From DASQZK01 sp963732905 (GTDB lineage: Bacteria > Bacteroidota > Bacteroidia > Bacteroidales > GCA-2748055): a DNA stretch of 64,000 nucleotides. Position numbers and translations under genes: made by a program. This document shows positions 1-8,279 of the stretch, one piece after another. Below the pieces are notes generated by a model. That model saw nothing but the letters and a program-made list of their open reading frames with translations, was not told the origin of the DNA and did not search any database. Location of the stretch: NCBI GenBank assembly GCA_963732905.1, contig CAVTBM010000008.1, positions 806,001 to 870,000 of the forward strand, read 5' to 3'. Every line of letters starts with the position of its first letter. The stretch's first letter is position 1.

Positions 1-190
1 CGTTTGAACCCGGCATCAGGACCAGCACTCCCTGTAAAGGCTGACCGGTATCTTCAAACCAAAGTCTGAACCCGGCCATATTAAAATTGTCACCCGGAGA
101 ACAGGTAAAATCAAAAGTAGCAGCGTGACTCAGACTGTCAGGTAAGAACAGTATAATAATGAACAGCAGGAATGACATATTCTTTTTCAT
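1..190 (-). CDS. N-terminal fragment of a secreted protein, possibly an alpha/beta hydrolase
   Basis: The gene starts at 190 and runs off the left edge, leaving 63 codons. The product begins MKKNMSFLLFIIILFLPDS, a clear Sec signal peptide, probably cut after SHA. The following residues include FRLWFEDTGQPLQGVLVLMPGSN. A strand ending in a small-residue loop of this type (V-L-V-L-x-P-G-S) resembles the first strand and oxyanion-hole loop of secreted alpha/beta hydrolases, but the nucleophile region lies outside the window. The signal peptide is secure; the family assignment is a guess from one short motif. It is divergent from nothing nearby: the next gene on the same strand (968-1852) is 777 bp upstream, so it probably has its own promoter between the repeat region and 190. 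Confidence 0.55.
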   Translation of the reverse strand, partial: MKKNMSFLLFIIILFLPDSLSHAATFDFTCSPGDNFNMAGFRLWFEDTGQPLQGVLVLMPGSN

Positions 191-398
191 GATCCTGAGA
201 AAGGGTTCAATATAAATATTTCATCATCCGGTGATGATATGTTAAGACTGATTTTATTTTCAATTAGATAAGAAATTTAAAAGAGACGAATTACCATTGT
301 GTTGACCATTCTTTCCGCCGGCCAAACCGTGGTTTGACAAGGGTTACCGCTCCGTTGTCCGGGAGACCCAATCCCCGGGATCTTCCATTTTACTTTTT

Positions 399-482
399 CC
401 TTTGGCCTTTCGTCTCTTACCCTTCTTCATTCGACATTCATTATTCTTCCCCTCCATTTGGCCTTCTGCCTTTCACCTTCCA
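399..482. repeat. Degenerate heptanucleotide tandem block 1
   Basis: Read in steps of seven from 399, the plus strand gives CCTTTGG, CCTTTCG, TCTCTTA, CCCTTCT, TCATTCG, ACATTCA, TTATTCT, TCCCCTC, CATTTGG, CCTTCTG, CCTTTCA, CCTTCCA. Twelve successive units keep the phase and use the same unit types as the longer array at 803-970, although the two blocks are not in phase with each other. Confidence 0.65.
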
Positions 483-500
483 TATGAAATCGGCATTTAT

Positions 501-528
501 CGTATGCACGCCTGGGCGTGCGTCTACG
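501..528. repeat. Imperfect palindrome, stem GCACGCC/GGCGTGC
   Basis: CGTATGCACGCC, a TGG-type centre and GGCGTGCGTCTACG form a hairpin with GC-rich inner arms and CGTA/TACG outer arms. The layout recalls the GTAGAGACG...CGTCTCTAC type of dispersed palindrome seen in environmental Bacteroidota and cyanobacteria; that comparison is from memory. Confidence 0.55.
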
Positions 529-560
529 ATTTCGTTTACCGGGTTTTATCTAATTTCACC

Positions 561-595
561 CGTCTCCAATTTCAATATTCGATATTCAATTCCCC
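561..595. repeat. Short heptad block (CGTCTCC, AATTTCA, ATATTCG, ATATTCA)
   Basis: Five in-phase units beginning at 561 combine the CGTCTCC and ATATTCR unit types, in the same order as in the main array at 803-970. It lies immediately left of the palindrome at 594-625. Confidence 0.55.
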
Positions 596-625
596 ACGGA
601 GACGTGATGCATCACATCATCTACG
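594..625. repeat. Palindrome centred on GTGATGCATCAC
   Basis: A perfect 12-bp palindrome GTGATGCATCAC (604-615) is flanked by CGGAGAC on the left and ATCATCTACG on the right, which pair partly if a three-base insertion is allowed. It looks like a decayed relative of the palindrome at 501-528 (outer CGTAGA-type ends). Confidence 0.5.
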
Positions 626-802
626 TTTTGATATTCATTTAACAATCAGAATCCCTGTTTACACTGTTCACACGCGTTCCCTAACCTCAAACTTCCTAAC
701 TCAATCCCTCATTTCCATTTTTTCCCGTGTTCCTTCCTCCCCTCGCTCACCCCTTGATCCCCTGAAAGGGAAACCCCAGCCCGCCGCAGCATTTACTAAA
801 TC

Positions 803-970
803 CTTCTCCCTTCTCCTGTCTCCCTTCTCCCTTCTCCTGTCTCCAGTCTCCCATCTCCCGTCTCCCGTCTCCCGTCTCCGACTTCGATATTCGATATTCG
901 ATATTCATTATTCGATATTCATTATTTTTCTCTTTCCTTTCACCTTTCGCCTTTCGCCTTTCACCTTTCA
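803..970. repeat. 24-unit phase-coherent 7-bp repeat array
   Basis: Read from 803 in steps of seven, the plus strand gives eleven units ending in TCTCC (CTTCTCC, TGTCTCC, CGTCTCC), then GACTTCG, then units of ATATTCG/ATATTCA/TTATTCG type, two transitional T-rich units, and five CCTTTCA/CCTTTCG units. The phase is kept for 168 bp although the motif changes twice. The last unit contains the stop codon (968-970) of the esterase gene on the minus strand, so the array touches the coding region. Confidence 0.8.
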
Positions 971-1852
971 CCTTGGTATTACCCCCCTGCCCTTCAACCA
1001 GTTTTCCATCAGCAGGGGCCATACAGAAAGGGCGGGATCATCAGCGGCAAGACCTACGCCATGTCGTCCATTTTCAAAAATATGGAGTTCGGCAGGAACA
1101 TGAACTTTCCTGAGTGCCTGGTAAAACAGGACGCTGTTCTCGGAAGGTACCGTATTGTCGGCATCGGTTGAAAACAGGAAGGTTGGCGGGGTGAAGGTGG
1201 TGACCTGCAGTTCCGAGGAAAGGTACCATGCAAGGTCTTTATTGAGATCTTTGCCGATGAGGACTTCGCGGCTGAAACGGTGTGTATATGGTGTGGTCAT
1301 ACTGATCACCGGGTAGGCCAGGATCATGAAGTCAGGGCGTGAGCTGAAGCGTTCAACTTCATCCACGGCATCGGGATTTCCCGCATCGAAGTGTGTACCA
1401 ACGGTGGAAGCCAGGTGTCCGCCGGCCGAGAATCCCATGATACCAATCTTGTTGGGATCGAGGCCATATTCCCCGGTTTTCGAGCGTACAAGCCGCATAG
1501 CACGGGTAGCATCTTCGAACTGGGCAGGGTACATATATCCTTTAAGATCCCAGGTGCTCAGGCGGTATCTCAGTACGAACGCAGTGACACCACGGTCATT
1601 GAACCATCGTGCAAATTTGTACCCTTCCTTATCGATGGCCAGGGCAACGTAAGCTCCTCCGGGACAGATAACCACGGCCGCGCCGTTTGGATGCTCCGGT
1701 CTGAAGACCGTAAGTGTCGGGATATCCCTGGAGGTGTTCCCCAGAGCTCCCGGGGCTCCGTCAGGAAAGATGACAAGCGTATCATTGGTGGTCTGTGCAG
1801 TCATCCATATTGCCGGGATAAGCAGCAGGAGGAATAATAGTGTTCTTTTCAT
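968..1852 (-). CDS. Secreted alpha/beta hydrolase, carbohydrate esterase-like
   Basis: This 294-residue protein starts with a Sec signal peptide (MKRTLLFLLLLIPAIWMTAQ). It is a typical small esterase/acetyl-xylan-esterase-like hydrolase: HPNGAAVVICPGGAY at about 54-68 gives the oxyanion-hole glycines, GFSAGG at 140-145 holds the nucleophile Ser142, the acid is probably Asp230 or Asp232 (STDADNTVP) and the base His264 (NGRHGVG). Family members deacetylate xylan, pectin or other acylated sugars in the periplasm, which fits the surrounding glycosidases; the actual acyl group is not shown by sequence. It stands alone: the next same-strand gene ends 101 bp upstream at 1954. Its stop codon lies inside the heptad repeat array. 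The start at 1852 is chosen because the signal peptide begins there. Confidence 0.85.
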   Translation of the reverse strand: MKRTLLFLLLLIPAIWMTAQTTNDTLVIFPDGAPGALGNTSRDIPTLTVFRPEHPNGAAVVICPGGAYVALAIDKEGYKFARWFNDRGVTAFVLRYRLSTWDLKGYMYPAQFEDATRAMRLVRSKTGEYGLDPNKIGIMGFSAGGHLASTVGTHFDAGNPDAVDEVERFSSRPDFMILAYPVISMTTPYTHRFSREVLIGKDLNKDLAWYLSSELQVTTFTPPTFLFSTDADNTVPSENSVLFYQALRKVHVPAELHIFENGRHGVGLAADDPALSVWPLLMENWLKGRGVIPR

Positions 1853-1953
1853 GAGTTTCTCTAGTTAATTTTAGTCATCAGTGCATAAAACAGAAAGCCG
1901 TTATTCATATTTATCGTTTACAGGTTTAATTTTTCTGGACAACCCTTTGTCAT

Positions 1954-3831
1954 TCATTTTTCAGTGGTTTTGAACCAGACCTTGCGGGATATTCCGTTTT
2001 CCCTGTTGCCGGTTTTATAAAATGGAGTGAACAGGATGTCGTTGAAGACGAACGCGGAAGAATCCTGACGTACGATTTTTTGTGCCAGATTCTGAATATC
2101 TTTTTCCGTGAGGGTGACAGGAGACGGATCTTTCGCATCGTCCTGCATTTCGCCGGACAGTACGAAAGGGCCATAATCAAGGGCGACGTAGCGGGTGGTA
2201 TCATCCATAAACCAGCCTTTTTCATTATACTCGCTGTTTTTCTGGACCATCCTGAGACTGCGCGGAAACACAAGGGTAATGCGGGTCGTGCCCTGCCATT
2301 CATCTCCGGGTTGGATGTAACCGTCCCGTACGGGTTTCAAATCAGACTTTTTCCCGTTAATAAAAACAGAATACCTGTTAACCCAACCGGGAATTCTGAG
2401 CCATACCGGCACTTTCACTTTTTCCACGGCTTGTATTTCAACATTCACCGTATCGGAGAAAGGATAACCGGTCACCTGCCGGATCTCTATCTCTTTACCT
2501 TTTACAGAGAATATGTCGGATGAGGGTGCGTACAGGTTTACGGCAATCCGGTCGTGGCCTGTATAATACATCACCTGTGTGAAAGATTCAAGGGCAATGG
2601 GTCCGCTTGAAGAACAGCAGGCCAAAGGAGAGGTTCGCTCTCTCTTCCCGTTCATTTTGCTGTGGTAGATCCATCCTTCCCCATCGGGGAACATGGCCCC
2701 GGTGATGGCATTGTACATCGACCATTCGAGCTGATCGGCAAATTCAGCTCTTCCGGTGATCTTCAGGAGTTCTTCATTCAGCCTCACCCAGTCCATGGAA
2801 GCACAGGTTTCGCTCAGGCTGTATGGACTGAACATATACCCGACGTTAAAACATTCGGGATGAATGCCCACTCCTCCCCTGGGTCCCCCGGCAGCATTGA
2901 GATGATAGTCTTTGATATTTTTCCAGGCATGAAGGCAGGCATCGAGGAAATTCATATCGCCGCTGATGGTATAGAGTTTAGCCAAACCCACATAGTTCCT
3001 CAGCATCTCATACATTTTGCCATTGCCGATCTCCGACACATCATATCCCTTGAGGTTCCTGGATACCAGGCCCAGTCCAGGACGCTTTTCCATCTCATCC
3101 ACACAGTATATGGCCAGTTCCATATACTTTTTGTTGCCGGTGGCTTTATACATGTCCACAGCTGCTCCCAGCGTACCCGTTCCCACCATTCCGCTGTGAT
3201 AGCTAATGTTGGCAATGCTTTTACCTTTCGTCACAAATTCGTCATGCATCATGTCCATGATCTTCCCGGCTGCCCTGAGGTAAGCCGTATCAGGGAAGTA
3301 AGTATTCAGGGCTAAAAAGCCTTCCACCAGGTAGCTGTGTACCCATATATCCCAGCTTTTAACGTTCACCGCCGAGTCATGGGTCATCCTCAGAGGTAGA
3401 GCATATGTACCCAGGTAACCGTCGTCACGCTGTTGTGTGATCAGGTAATGAGCTACGGTCTTCAGATGATTTTCAAGTGCTTTGTCGCCGGTGCGGTAAG
3501 CTTCCGGAGCAGCCGCGATCATCCACTTCCCCACGTGCTCCCCAAGCCAGTTGGGTTCATACTCATGGTTGGCCACCTCCCTGCTGAACAGCTTGACCAT
3601 GGGGCTGTTCTCATCCACGATAAAATCACTAAGTCGGCCTTCCCTGCTTTCATCAAGAGCTGAACCATACAGTCCTTCCACTTTCAGATTCCTGATATCC
3701 GAGGTTATACGCCCATCTTCCTTCCCTGTCTTCTGACATGCCGTCGTAACCATCAGCAGCCCTGAGAAGACTGCCAGGCCGGGTGCTGTTTTATTCATAT
3801 TTTTCAAGTATTGATACAATTTCTTTTTCAT
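1954..3831 (-). CDS. GH127/GH146-type beta-L-arabinofuranosidase lipoprotein
   Basis: This 625-residue protein belongs to the DUF1680 group that became GH127 and GH146, enzymes that remove beta-L-arabinofuranose from arabinans and glycoproteins. The catalytic signature is present: ETCASMDW at 341-348 supplies Glu341 and Cys343, and LACCSSSG at 403-410 supplies Cys405 and Cys406, matching the Glu and three zinc-binding Cys of the family. The fold is an (alpha/alpha)6 barrel followed by beta domains. The ATG at 3831 gives MKKKLYQ; an in-frame ATG at 3798 (MNKTAPG) would give a cleaner lipoprotein signal. Either way the lipobox ends at Cys32 (VTTAC). It begins 15 bp after the FG-GAP gene, so the two are co-transcribed. 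I am confident of the superfamily, less so of GH127 versus GH146. Confidence 0.88.
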   Translation of the reverse strand: MKKKLYQYLKNMNKTAPGLAVFSGLLMVTTACQKTGKEDGRITSDIRNLKVEGLYGSALDESREGRLSDFIVDENSPMVKLFSREVANHEYEPNWLGEHVGKWMIAAAPEAYRTGDKALENHLKTVAHYLITQQRDDGYLGTYALPLRMTHDSAVNVKSWDIWVHSYLVEGFLALNTYFPDTAYLRAAGKIMDMMHDEFVTKGKSIANISYHSGMVGTGTLGAAVDMYKATGNKKYMELAIYCVDEMEKRPGLGLVSRNLKGYDVSEIGNGKMYEMLRNYVGLAKLYTISGDMNFLDACLHAWKNIKDYHLNAAGGPRGGVGIHPECFNVGYMFSPYSLSETCASMDWVRLNEELLKITGRAEFADQLEWSMYNAITGAMFPDGEGWIYHSKMNGKRERTSPLACCSSSGPIALESFTQVMYYTGHDRIAVNLYAPSSDIFSVKGKEIEIRQVTGYPFSDTVNVEIQAVEKVKVPVWLRIPGWVNRYSVFINGKKSDLKPVRDGYIQPGDEWQGTTRITLVFPRSLRMVQKNSEYNEKGWFMDDTTRYVALDYGPFVLSGEMQDDAKDPSPVTLTEKDIQNLAQKIVRQDSSAFVFNDILFTPFYKTGNRENGISRKVWFKTTEK

Positions 3832-3846
3832 TAGCAAAGAAGATTT

Positions 3847-6168
3847 TTAATTTTTATCGCCCGACAGATTCAGCCAGATGTCAAGACGGGGAGTCTCCCA
3901 GTTATAAGGTTTCCCGAAAATATCATAATCACCGTCGCCATCCAGGTCTCCTATCCGGGATTCGTGGTTTCCATATCCTGTAAACAGGACCTTGTCGGTG
4001 AAGTTCCCCTTTCCGTCACCCAGGAGTATCCTGGTTTTTGCATCCGGATTCCCATTTCCCAGCCGCATTTCTGCGCTGAAAATATCAAGATGACCGTCGT
4101 GGTTAAAATCAAGAACATCAATGGTATGGCCGTTATTAACTTCAGGGATGATAAGTTTACGGACCCAGGTCCCGTCTTTCCACGAATACATGTACATCGG
4201 GGCTATCCCGTCGCCGGCAACCAGGATGACCTCAGGTCTGCCGCCTTCAATAAACTGTCCGGCAGCCGCCCGGGTAAAGGTATAGGACGCATCGATAATA
4301 TTCTCAGCGAATTTACCATTACCGAGATATTTAAACCAGCGTCCGCCACCCACGATGTCTTCAATTCCATCACCGTCGATATCGCATTTGGTAAGGCCTT
4401 CATGTTCGTTTACCGATTTCCATGTCGGGTATCCCTCCTGTCCGGTTTGTTGCATCTCGCTGTCGGTAAAGTATCTGTAAACCGGGATCCGCTCCCACTC
4501 TTTCGCTTTTAAGGGATTGGAAGGTATCTCTGCCATAAAGAGCGTCCCGGCGTTCTGATTCCAGAAAGCCAGTTCGGCTTTCCCGTCACCGTCGAAATCG
4601 CCGAACAACTGATCATGATGTTTGGTGGCACCCGAATTTTTGATGTAATAACGTTTCCAGGGTTTATCCGGCCTGATATCCGGAAACGGATTTTCCCACC
4701 ACCACACCTGGTTGCTTTTCGATTCCCCGCCGAAAACGATATCTTCATCACCGTCGCCGTCGATATCATAATGTGCAGAGCCGGCCTCGATAAACAGGGT
4801 ATCAGGATCAATCACATACCGGTCCCACGTATTGCCGTTCTTCCTGTACATCACAACAGCTGGAGCCGTGGTCCTCTCCGTGACGAAGAATTCCGGGATG
4901 CCGTCCTTGTCGATATCGGTCAGGAGGCTTGACGTCTGCTGTTTTCCGGCGTTGGGAACTTCCAGGTCGCCGTTGGCTGTGGAAAGGTGTTTCCACTTCA
5001 GCGAATCCCTTATGAAGTCGTTCCTCCATAAGTGAAGGTATTTGTAATTATCCCAGGCAGCACTGACCAGGTCGGGATCGCCGTCATTATCCATATCGGC
5101 AAAGCGGGTACCGAGGTGAGATTCTTTTCCGGTGTCGAACACTGTCATGGTAAACTTGCCATGCCCGTCGTTGAGAAAGAGAAGATTTTTATGAACCGTA
5201 CCCTTATGTTCATTGGTGACGATATCTATATCCCCATCGAGGTCCACATCCCCGACATCGAGGTTATTCAGTGAATAGCCGGTGTAAAGGGTTGTTCGGG
5301 TATAATTCTTATCGTTATGGAACCAGTATATGCTGGCATCCGGCTCCAGTCCGGGATAGCGCTCTTCGGTAACCACAATATCGTTTTTATGGTCCCCGTC
5401 AAGATCCGCAATGGCAACCCGGTCAACCGCATGACTGATCCGGCCGGCAATATGGTACTTCCAGACCGTATCTATATTTCCGGGATTTTCAAACCAGCGA
5501 AGTTCCACGGGATCGGTCTCCCCTTCCGGAATGTACCCAATGGCTATGTCGATATCCCCGTCATTATCCATATCTCCTGTCCCGATACCTTCCTCAGATC
5601 CCGATTCGGCAATAAGCCTGAAATTCCAGTCACCTTTTTCAGGATCAGCAGGTATTTCGCAGGCATATATTCCACCCTTACCACTAAGCAGGATCTCAGG
5701 TTTTCCGCCTGGGATGATATCGGCCAACTTATATCCCTGGCCGTTAATATGGTCGGTAGGCGGAATATGGCCGATGATCCTGCCTTTCCAGGCACCTGCC
5801 TGTGTGTCGCCGGCTTCCAGCCACCATACATCCGGTAAAGCTTCAGCAATAATATCGGCATATTCGTCACCATCAACATTGGTGATCAGCATCCCGTCCA
5901 CATTCATGCCAAGATCGATCCTTTTCCAACTCCCGGTAAGGTCGCCTCCCGGATTAAGGTAAATGTACCTTCCGGCCACGATGTCCCTGTAACCGTCATG
6001 ATCCATGTCTTCCATATATAACCCGAAATAGCGGAGGAACTGGGGGTCATCAAAATCGCCCCATTTTGCACGATGGTCATCAACCTGGATATACTTCCAT
6101 GACGGACCCTGTGAGAAGACCAGAACTGACATAGACCATAAAATTCCTGTTAAAGTTGTCTTCAGCAT
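3847..6168 (-). CDS. Secreted FG-GAP/VCBS-repeat beta-propeller protein
   Basis: The 773-residue product begins with the signal peptide MLKTTLTGILWSMSVLVFSQG and is then built of about twelve calcium-loop repeats of the D-x-D-x-D-G type, for example DMDHDGYRDIVAG, DMDNDGDIDIAIG, DVDLDGDIDIVTN, DIDGDGDEDIVFGG, DFDGDGKAELAFW and DLDGDGDYDIFG near the C terminus. Such FG-GAP/VCBS repeats fold into an integrin-alpha-like propeller with one calcium ion per blade. Longer starts up to 6306 would place hydrophobic, cysteine-containing sequence before the signal peptide and are unlikely; another ATG lies at 6198. No catalytic motif is visible. Some family members are now assigned polysaccharide lyase or rhamnosidase functions, so an enzyme is possible. 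It sits 15 bp upstream of the arabinofuranosidase and is probably the first gene of that operon. Confidence 0.82.
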   Translation of the reverse strand: MLKTTLTGILWSMSVLVFSQGPSWKYIQVDDHRAKWGDFDDPQFLRYFGLYMEDMDHDGYRDIVAGRYIYLNPGGDLTGSWKRIDLGMNVDGMLITNVDGDEYADIIAEALPDVWWLEAGDTQAGAWKGRIIGHIPPTDHINGQGYKLADIIPGGKPEILLSGKGGIYACEIPADPEKGDWNFRLIAESGSEEGIGTGDMDNDGDIDIAIGYIPEGETDPVELRWFENPGNIDTVWKYHIAGRISHAVDRVAIADLDGDHKNDIVVTEERYPGLEPDASIYWFHNDKNYTRTTLYTGYSLNNLDVGDVDLDGDIDIVTNEHKGTVHKNLLFLNDGHGKFTMTVFDTGKESHLGTRFADMDNDGDPDLVSAAWDNYKYLHLWRNDFIRDSLKWKHLSTANGDLEVPNAGKQQTSSLLTDIDKDGIPEFFVTERTTAPAVVMYRKNGNTWDRYVIDPDTLFIEAGSAHYDIDGDGDEDIVFGGESKSNQVWWWENPFPDIRPDKPWKRYYIKNSGATKHHDQLFGDFDGDGKAELAFWNQNAGTLFMAEIPSNPLKAKEWERIPVYRYFTDSEMQQTGQEGYPTWKSVNEHEGLTKCDIDGDGIEDIVGGGRWFKYLGNGKFAENIIDASYTFTRAAAGQFIEGGRPEVILVAGDGIAPMYMYSWKDGTWVRKLIIPEVNNGHTIDVLDFNHDGHLDIFSAEMRLGNGNPDAKTRILLGDGKGNFTDKVLFTGYGNHESRIGDLDGDGDYDIFGKPYNWETPRLDIWLNLSGDKN

Positions 6169-6440
6169 TCTTTGGTGTTTAAGTGTCAATACATTCATAT
6201 AGGTTACAATTTCACAAGGACAGAAACAGAAAATGTTCGTTAAAGTGCGATCATCCGATTGCCGGATAACCCGAACTAAAAGTAGAAAATATAATACTAA
6301 ATTCAAATCACCGAATCAGTAGACATGGGACAAAAATAAAACTACCGGTCCTGCATTCTGAAATTATAATCAAACCAGTTTCAAATCTGCTGAATAAATA
6401 CTATCTTGGTATATTACATCACTATTTAGGATTAAATGAG

Positions 6441-8279
6441 ATGAAAAAATCTATCACAAAACAGGCTATAAATATTGCCGTAATTTACTTTGCTGTAAGC
6501 GCCGGGTACATTTATTTCTCCGATACTCTCCTGGCCAGGATGGTCAAGGATACAGAAACTTTTTCCAGAATAGAGGGATTTAAAGGCATTGCTTTTGTCC
6601 TACTGAGTGCAATCCTGATCCTGATTGTTGTGGATCGGGAGATGAGAAAAAAGAATGCACTTATCCTTGACCTTATAATGCAGAAGAATGAATTCGAAGC
6701 CCTTAATGAGGAGTACCTCTCCTCGAACGAGGAACTCCATAATGCGAATGAAATGCTCAGTGAGAGTGAAGTGAGATACAGGAATATTTTCAATAACCAG
6801 CATATCATCATGTTTTTGATTGATCCGGATAACGGGACGATTGTAGATGTAAACCCTGCGGCGGAAAAATACTATGGGTTGACCCGAGATGAGTTTATTC
6901 AGATGAAAGTTGCCGATATCAATGTCCTTACTGAAGAGTCGATAAACACTCTGATGGATGAAGTCCTTCATTTGGGAAAATCGGCTTTTGAGCTTAAACA
7001 CAAGTTGTCGAACGGGGAAATCAGGGATGTGGAAGTTTTTACAGGTCCGATAAAAATCAACAGGAAAGACCTGATTTATTCCATAGTGACGGATATTACC
7101 GAACGGAAAAATTCCCGTCAGGAACTTATACAGGCAAAGGTTAAAGCGGAAGAGAATGACAAACTTAAATCCGCATTTCTGAATAATATGAGTCATGAGA
7201 TCCGTACGCCCATGAATGGAATTCTGGGCTTCTCCTCCTTATTGATGCAGGAGGGCCTGAGTGATGAAAAGCGGCGGGATTTTATCCGGATCATTGAAAC
7301 CAGCGGAGAGCAGCTCGTCAGGATCATCGACGATATCATCGATTATTCAAGGATAGAAACCGGTCAGGTGCAGGTGGTGAAGGAGAAATTCGGTTTGAAT
7401 GAAATGCTGGATACTCTCCTTGCCCTGCTTGAACAAGAAGCCATTAAAAGGAAAAAAAACGTAGAACTCCGTCTTCATAAAGGGCTCACCAACGGAAATG
7501 ATGTCGTTTTTTCAGACCGTGGGAGGCTCGCCCAGATTATTACCAATCTTGCCATGAACGCCTTAAAATTCACCGAAAAAGGCTTTATCGAAACCGGTTA
7601 CCTGATTCAGGGCCGGCAAATTGAATTTTATGTCAAAGACACCGGAATAGGCATCCCGGTGAACGATCAGGAAAAAGTATTCGACCGGTTTCACCAGGCA
7701 AATATCGATATTGCCAGGTCGTACAGCGGAACAGGCCTTGGATTGTCCATTGCCAAAGGACTTACTGAATTACTAGGTGGCAATATTGACTTCATCTCGA
7801 CACAGAGCACCGGAACTACCTTTTTCGTCCGTATCCCCTATGAGCAAGCGGCCAATGGGAAGAGCCTGAAAGGGGATTCCTCCTCCGTAGCTGACTTCCA
7901 CGGAAAGACCATCCTTGTTGCCGAAGATGTTCCGGAGAGTATGGAGCTTATCAACAGTTATTTCTCCGGTTCCGGAGCTCTCATCGTTAAGGCAGCCAAT
8001 GGCAAAGAAGCCGTTGAATTGATCAAGGGTAACCAAAACATCGACGTAGTACTGATGGATATCAGAATGCCGGTTATGGACGGGATGGAAGCTATGAAAG
8101 CCATAAAAAAGATCCGGCCGGGAATGCCGGTTATCGCCCAGACGGCTTATGCAATGTCCATCGACAGGTCTTTATTCCTCGATAACGGCTTCGATGATTA
8201 TATTACCAAGCCACTGGATAAAAGAAGTTTGATGCTGATTACCGGCAAATATCTGGGCGGTAATAACAGACCAGGATGA
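6441..8279 (+). CDS. Membrane hybrid sensor histidine kinase (PAS-HisKA-HATPase-REC)
   Basis: The 612-residue protein has two N-terminal membrane helices (about 9-28 and 46-64) with only a short periplasmic loop, a coiled coil (about 65-110), a PAS domain (about 110-222), a HisKA domain with NNMSHEIRTPMNGILGF and phospho-acceptor His252, an HATPase domain with N-box Asn373, DTGIGIP at 400-406 and TGLGLS at 431-436, and a receiver domain with Glu495/Asp496, phospho-Asp540, Thr568 and Lys590. All catalytic residues are present. There is no output domain, so phosphate must pass to a separate protein or the receiver acts as an internal switch. The signal is not apparent; the PAS domain suggests a cytosolic or membrane-proximal cue. 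It is transcribed against the glycosidase genes on both sides, and its stop codon directly abuts the stop codon of the convergent GH116 gene. Confidence 0.93.
   Translation: MKKSITKQAINIAVIYFAVSAGYIYFSDTLLARMVKDTETFSRIEGFKGIAFVLLSAILILIVVDREMRKKNALILDLIMQKNEFEALNEEYLSSNEELHNANEMLSESEVRYRNIFNNQHIIMFLIDPDNGTIVDVNPAAEKYYGLTRDEFIQMKVADINVLTEESINTLMDEVLHLGKSAFELKHKLSNGEIRDVEVFTGPIKINRKDLIYSIVTDITERKNSRQELIQAKVKAEENDKLKSAFLNNMSHEIRTPMNGILGFSSLLMQEGLSDEKRRDFIRIIETSGEQLVRIIDDIIDYSRIETGQVQVVKEKFGLNEMLDTLLALLEQEAIKRKKNVELRLHKGLTNGNDVVFSDRGRLAQIITNLAMNALKFTEKGFIETGYLIQGRQIEFYVKDTGIGIPVNDQEKVFDRFHQANIDIARSYSGTGLGLSIAKGLTELLGGNIDFISTQSTGTTFFVRIPYEQAANGKSLKGDSSSVADFHGKTILVAEDVPESMELINSYFSGSGALIVKAANGKEAVELIKGNQNIDVVLMDIRMPVMDGMEAMKAIKKIRPGMPVIAQTAYAMSIDRSLFLDNGFDDYITKPLDKRSLMLITGKYLGGNNRPG

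Larger units (their letters stand above)
191..967. other. 777-bp non-coding gap filled with heptad repeats and palindromes
   Basis: No convincing gene is present. From about 366 to 970 the sequence is a mosaic of degenerate 7-bp units (CCTTTCR, ATATTCR, YGTCTCC types on the plus strand) with two decayed palindromes between the blocks. Apparent open frames here are pyrimidine-rich artefacts of the repeats. The stretch 191-330 is ordinary AT-rich sequence and probably carries the promoter of the left-edge gene. Confidence 0.7.

Noticed and set aside
334..1103. Long open frames on both strands over the intergenic repeat region
   Set aside because: They follow the 7-bp repeat composition, have no recognisable domain, and one of them overlaps the real esterase gene; heptad repeats readily create open frames because seven is not a multiple of three and stops are rare in the units.
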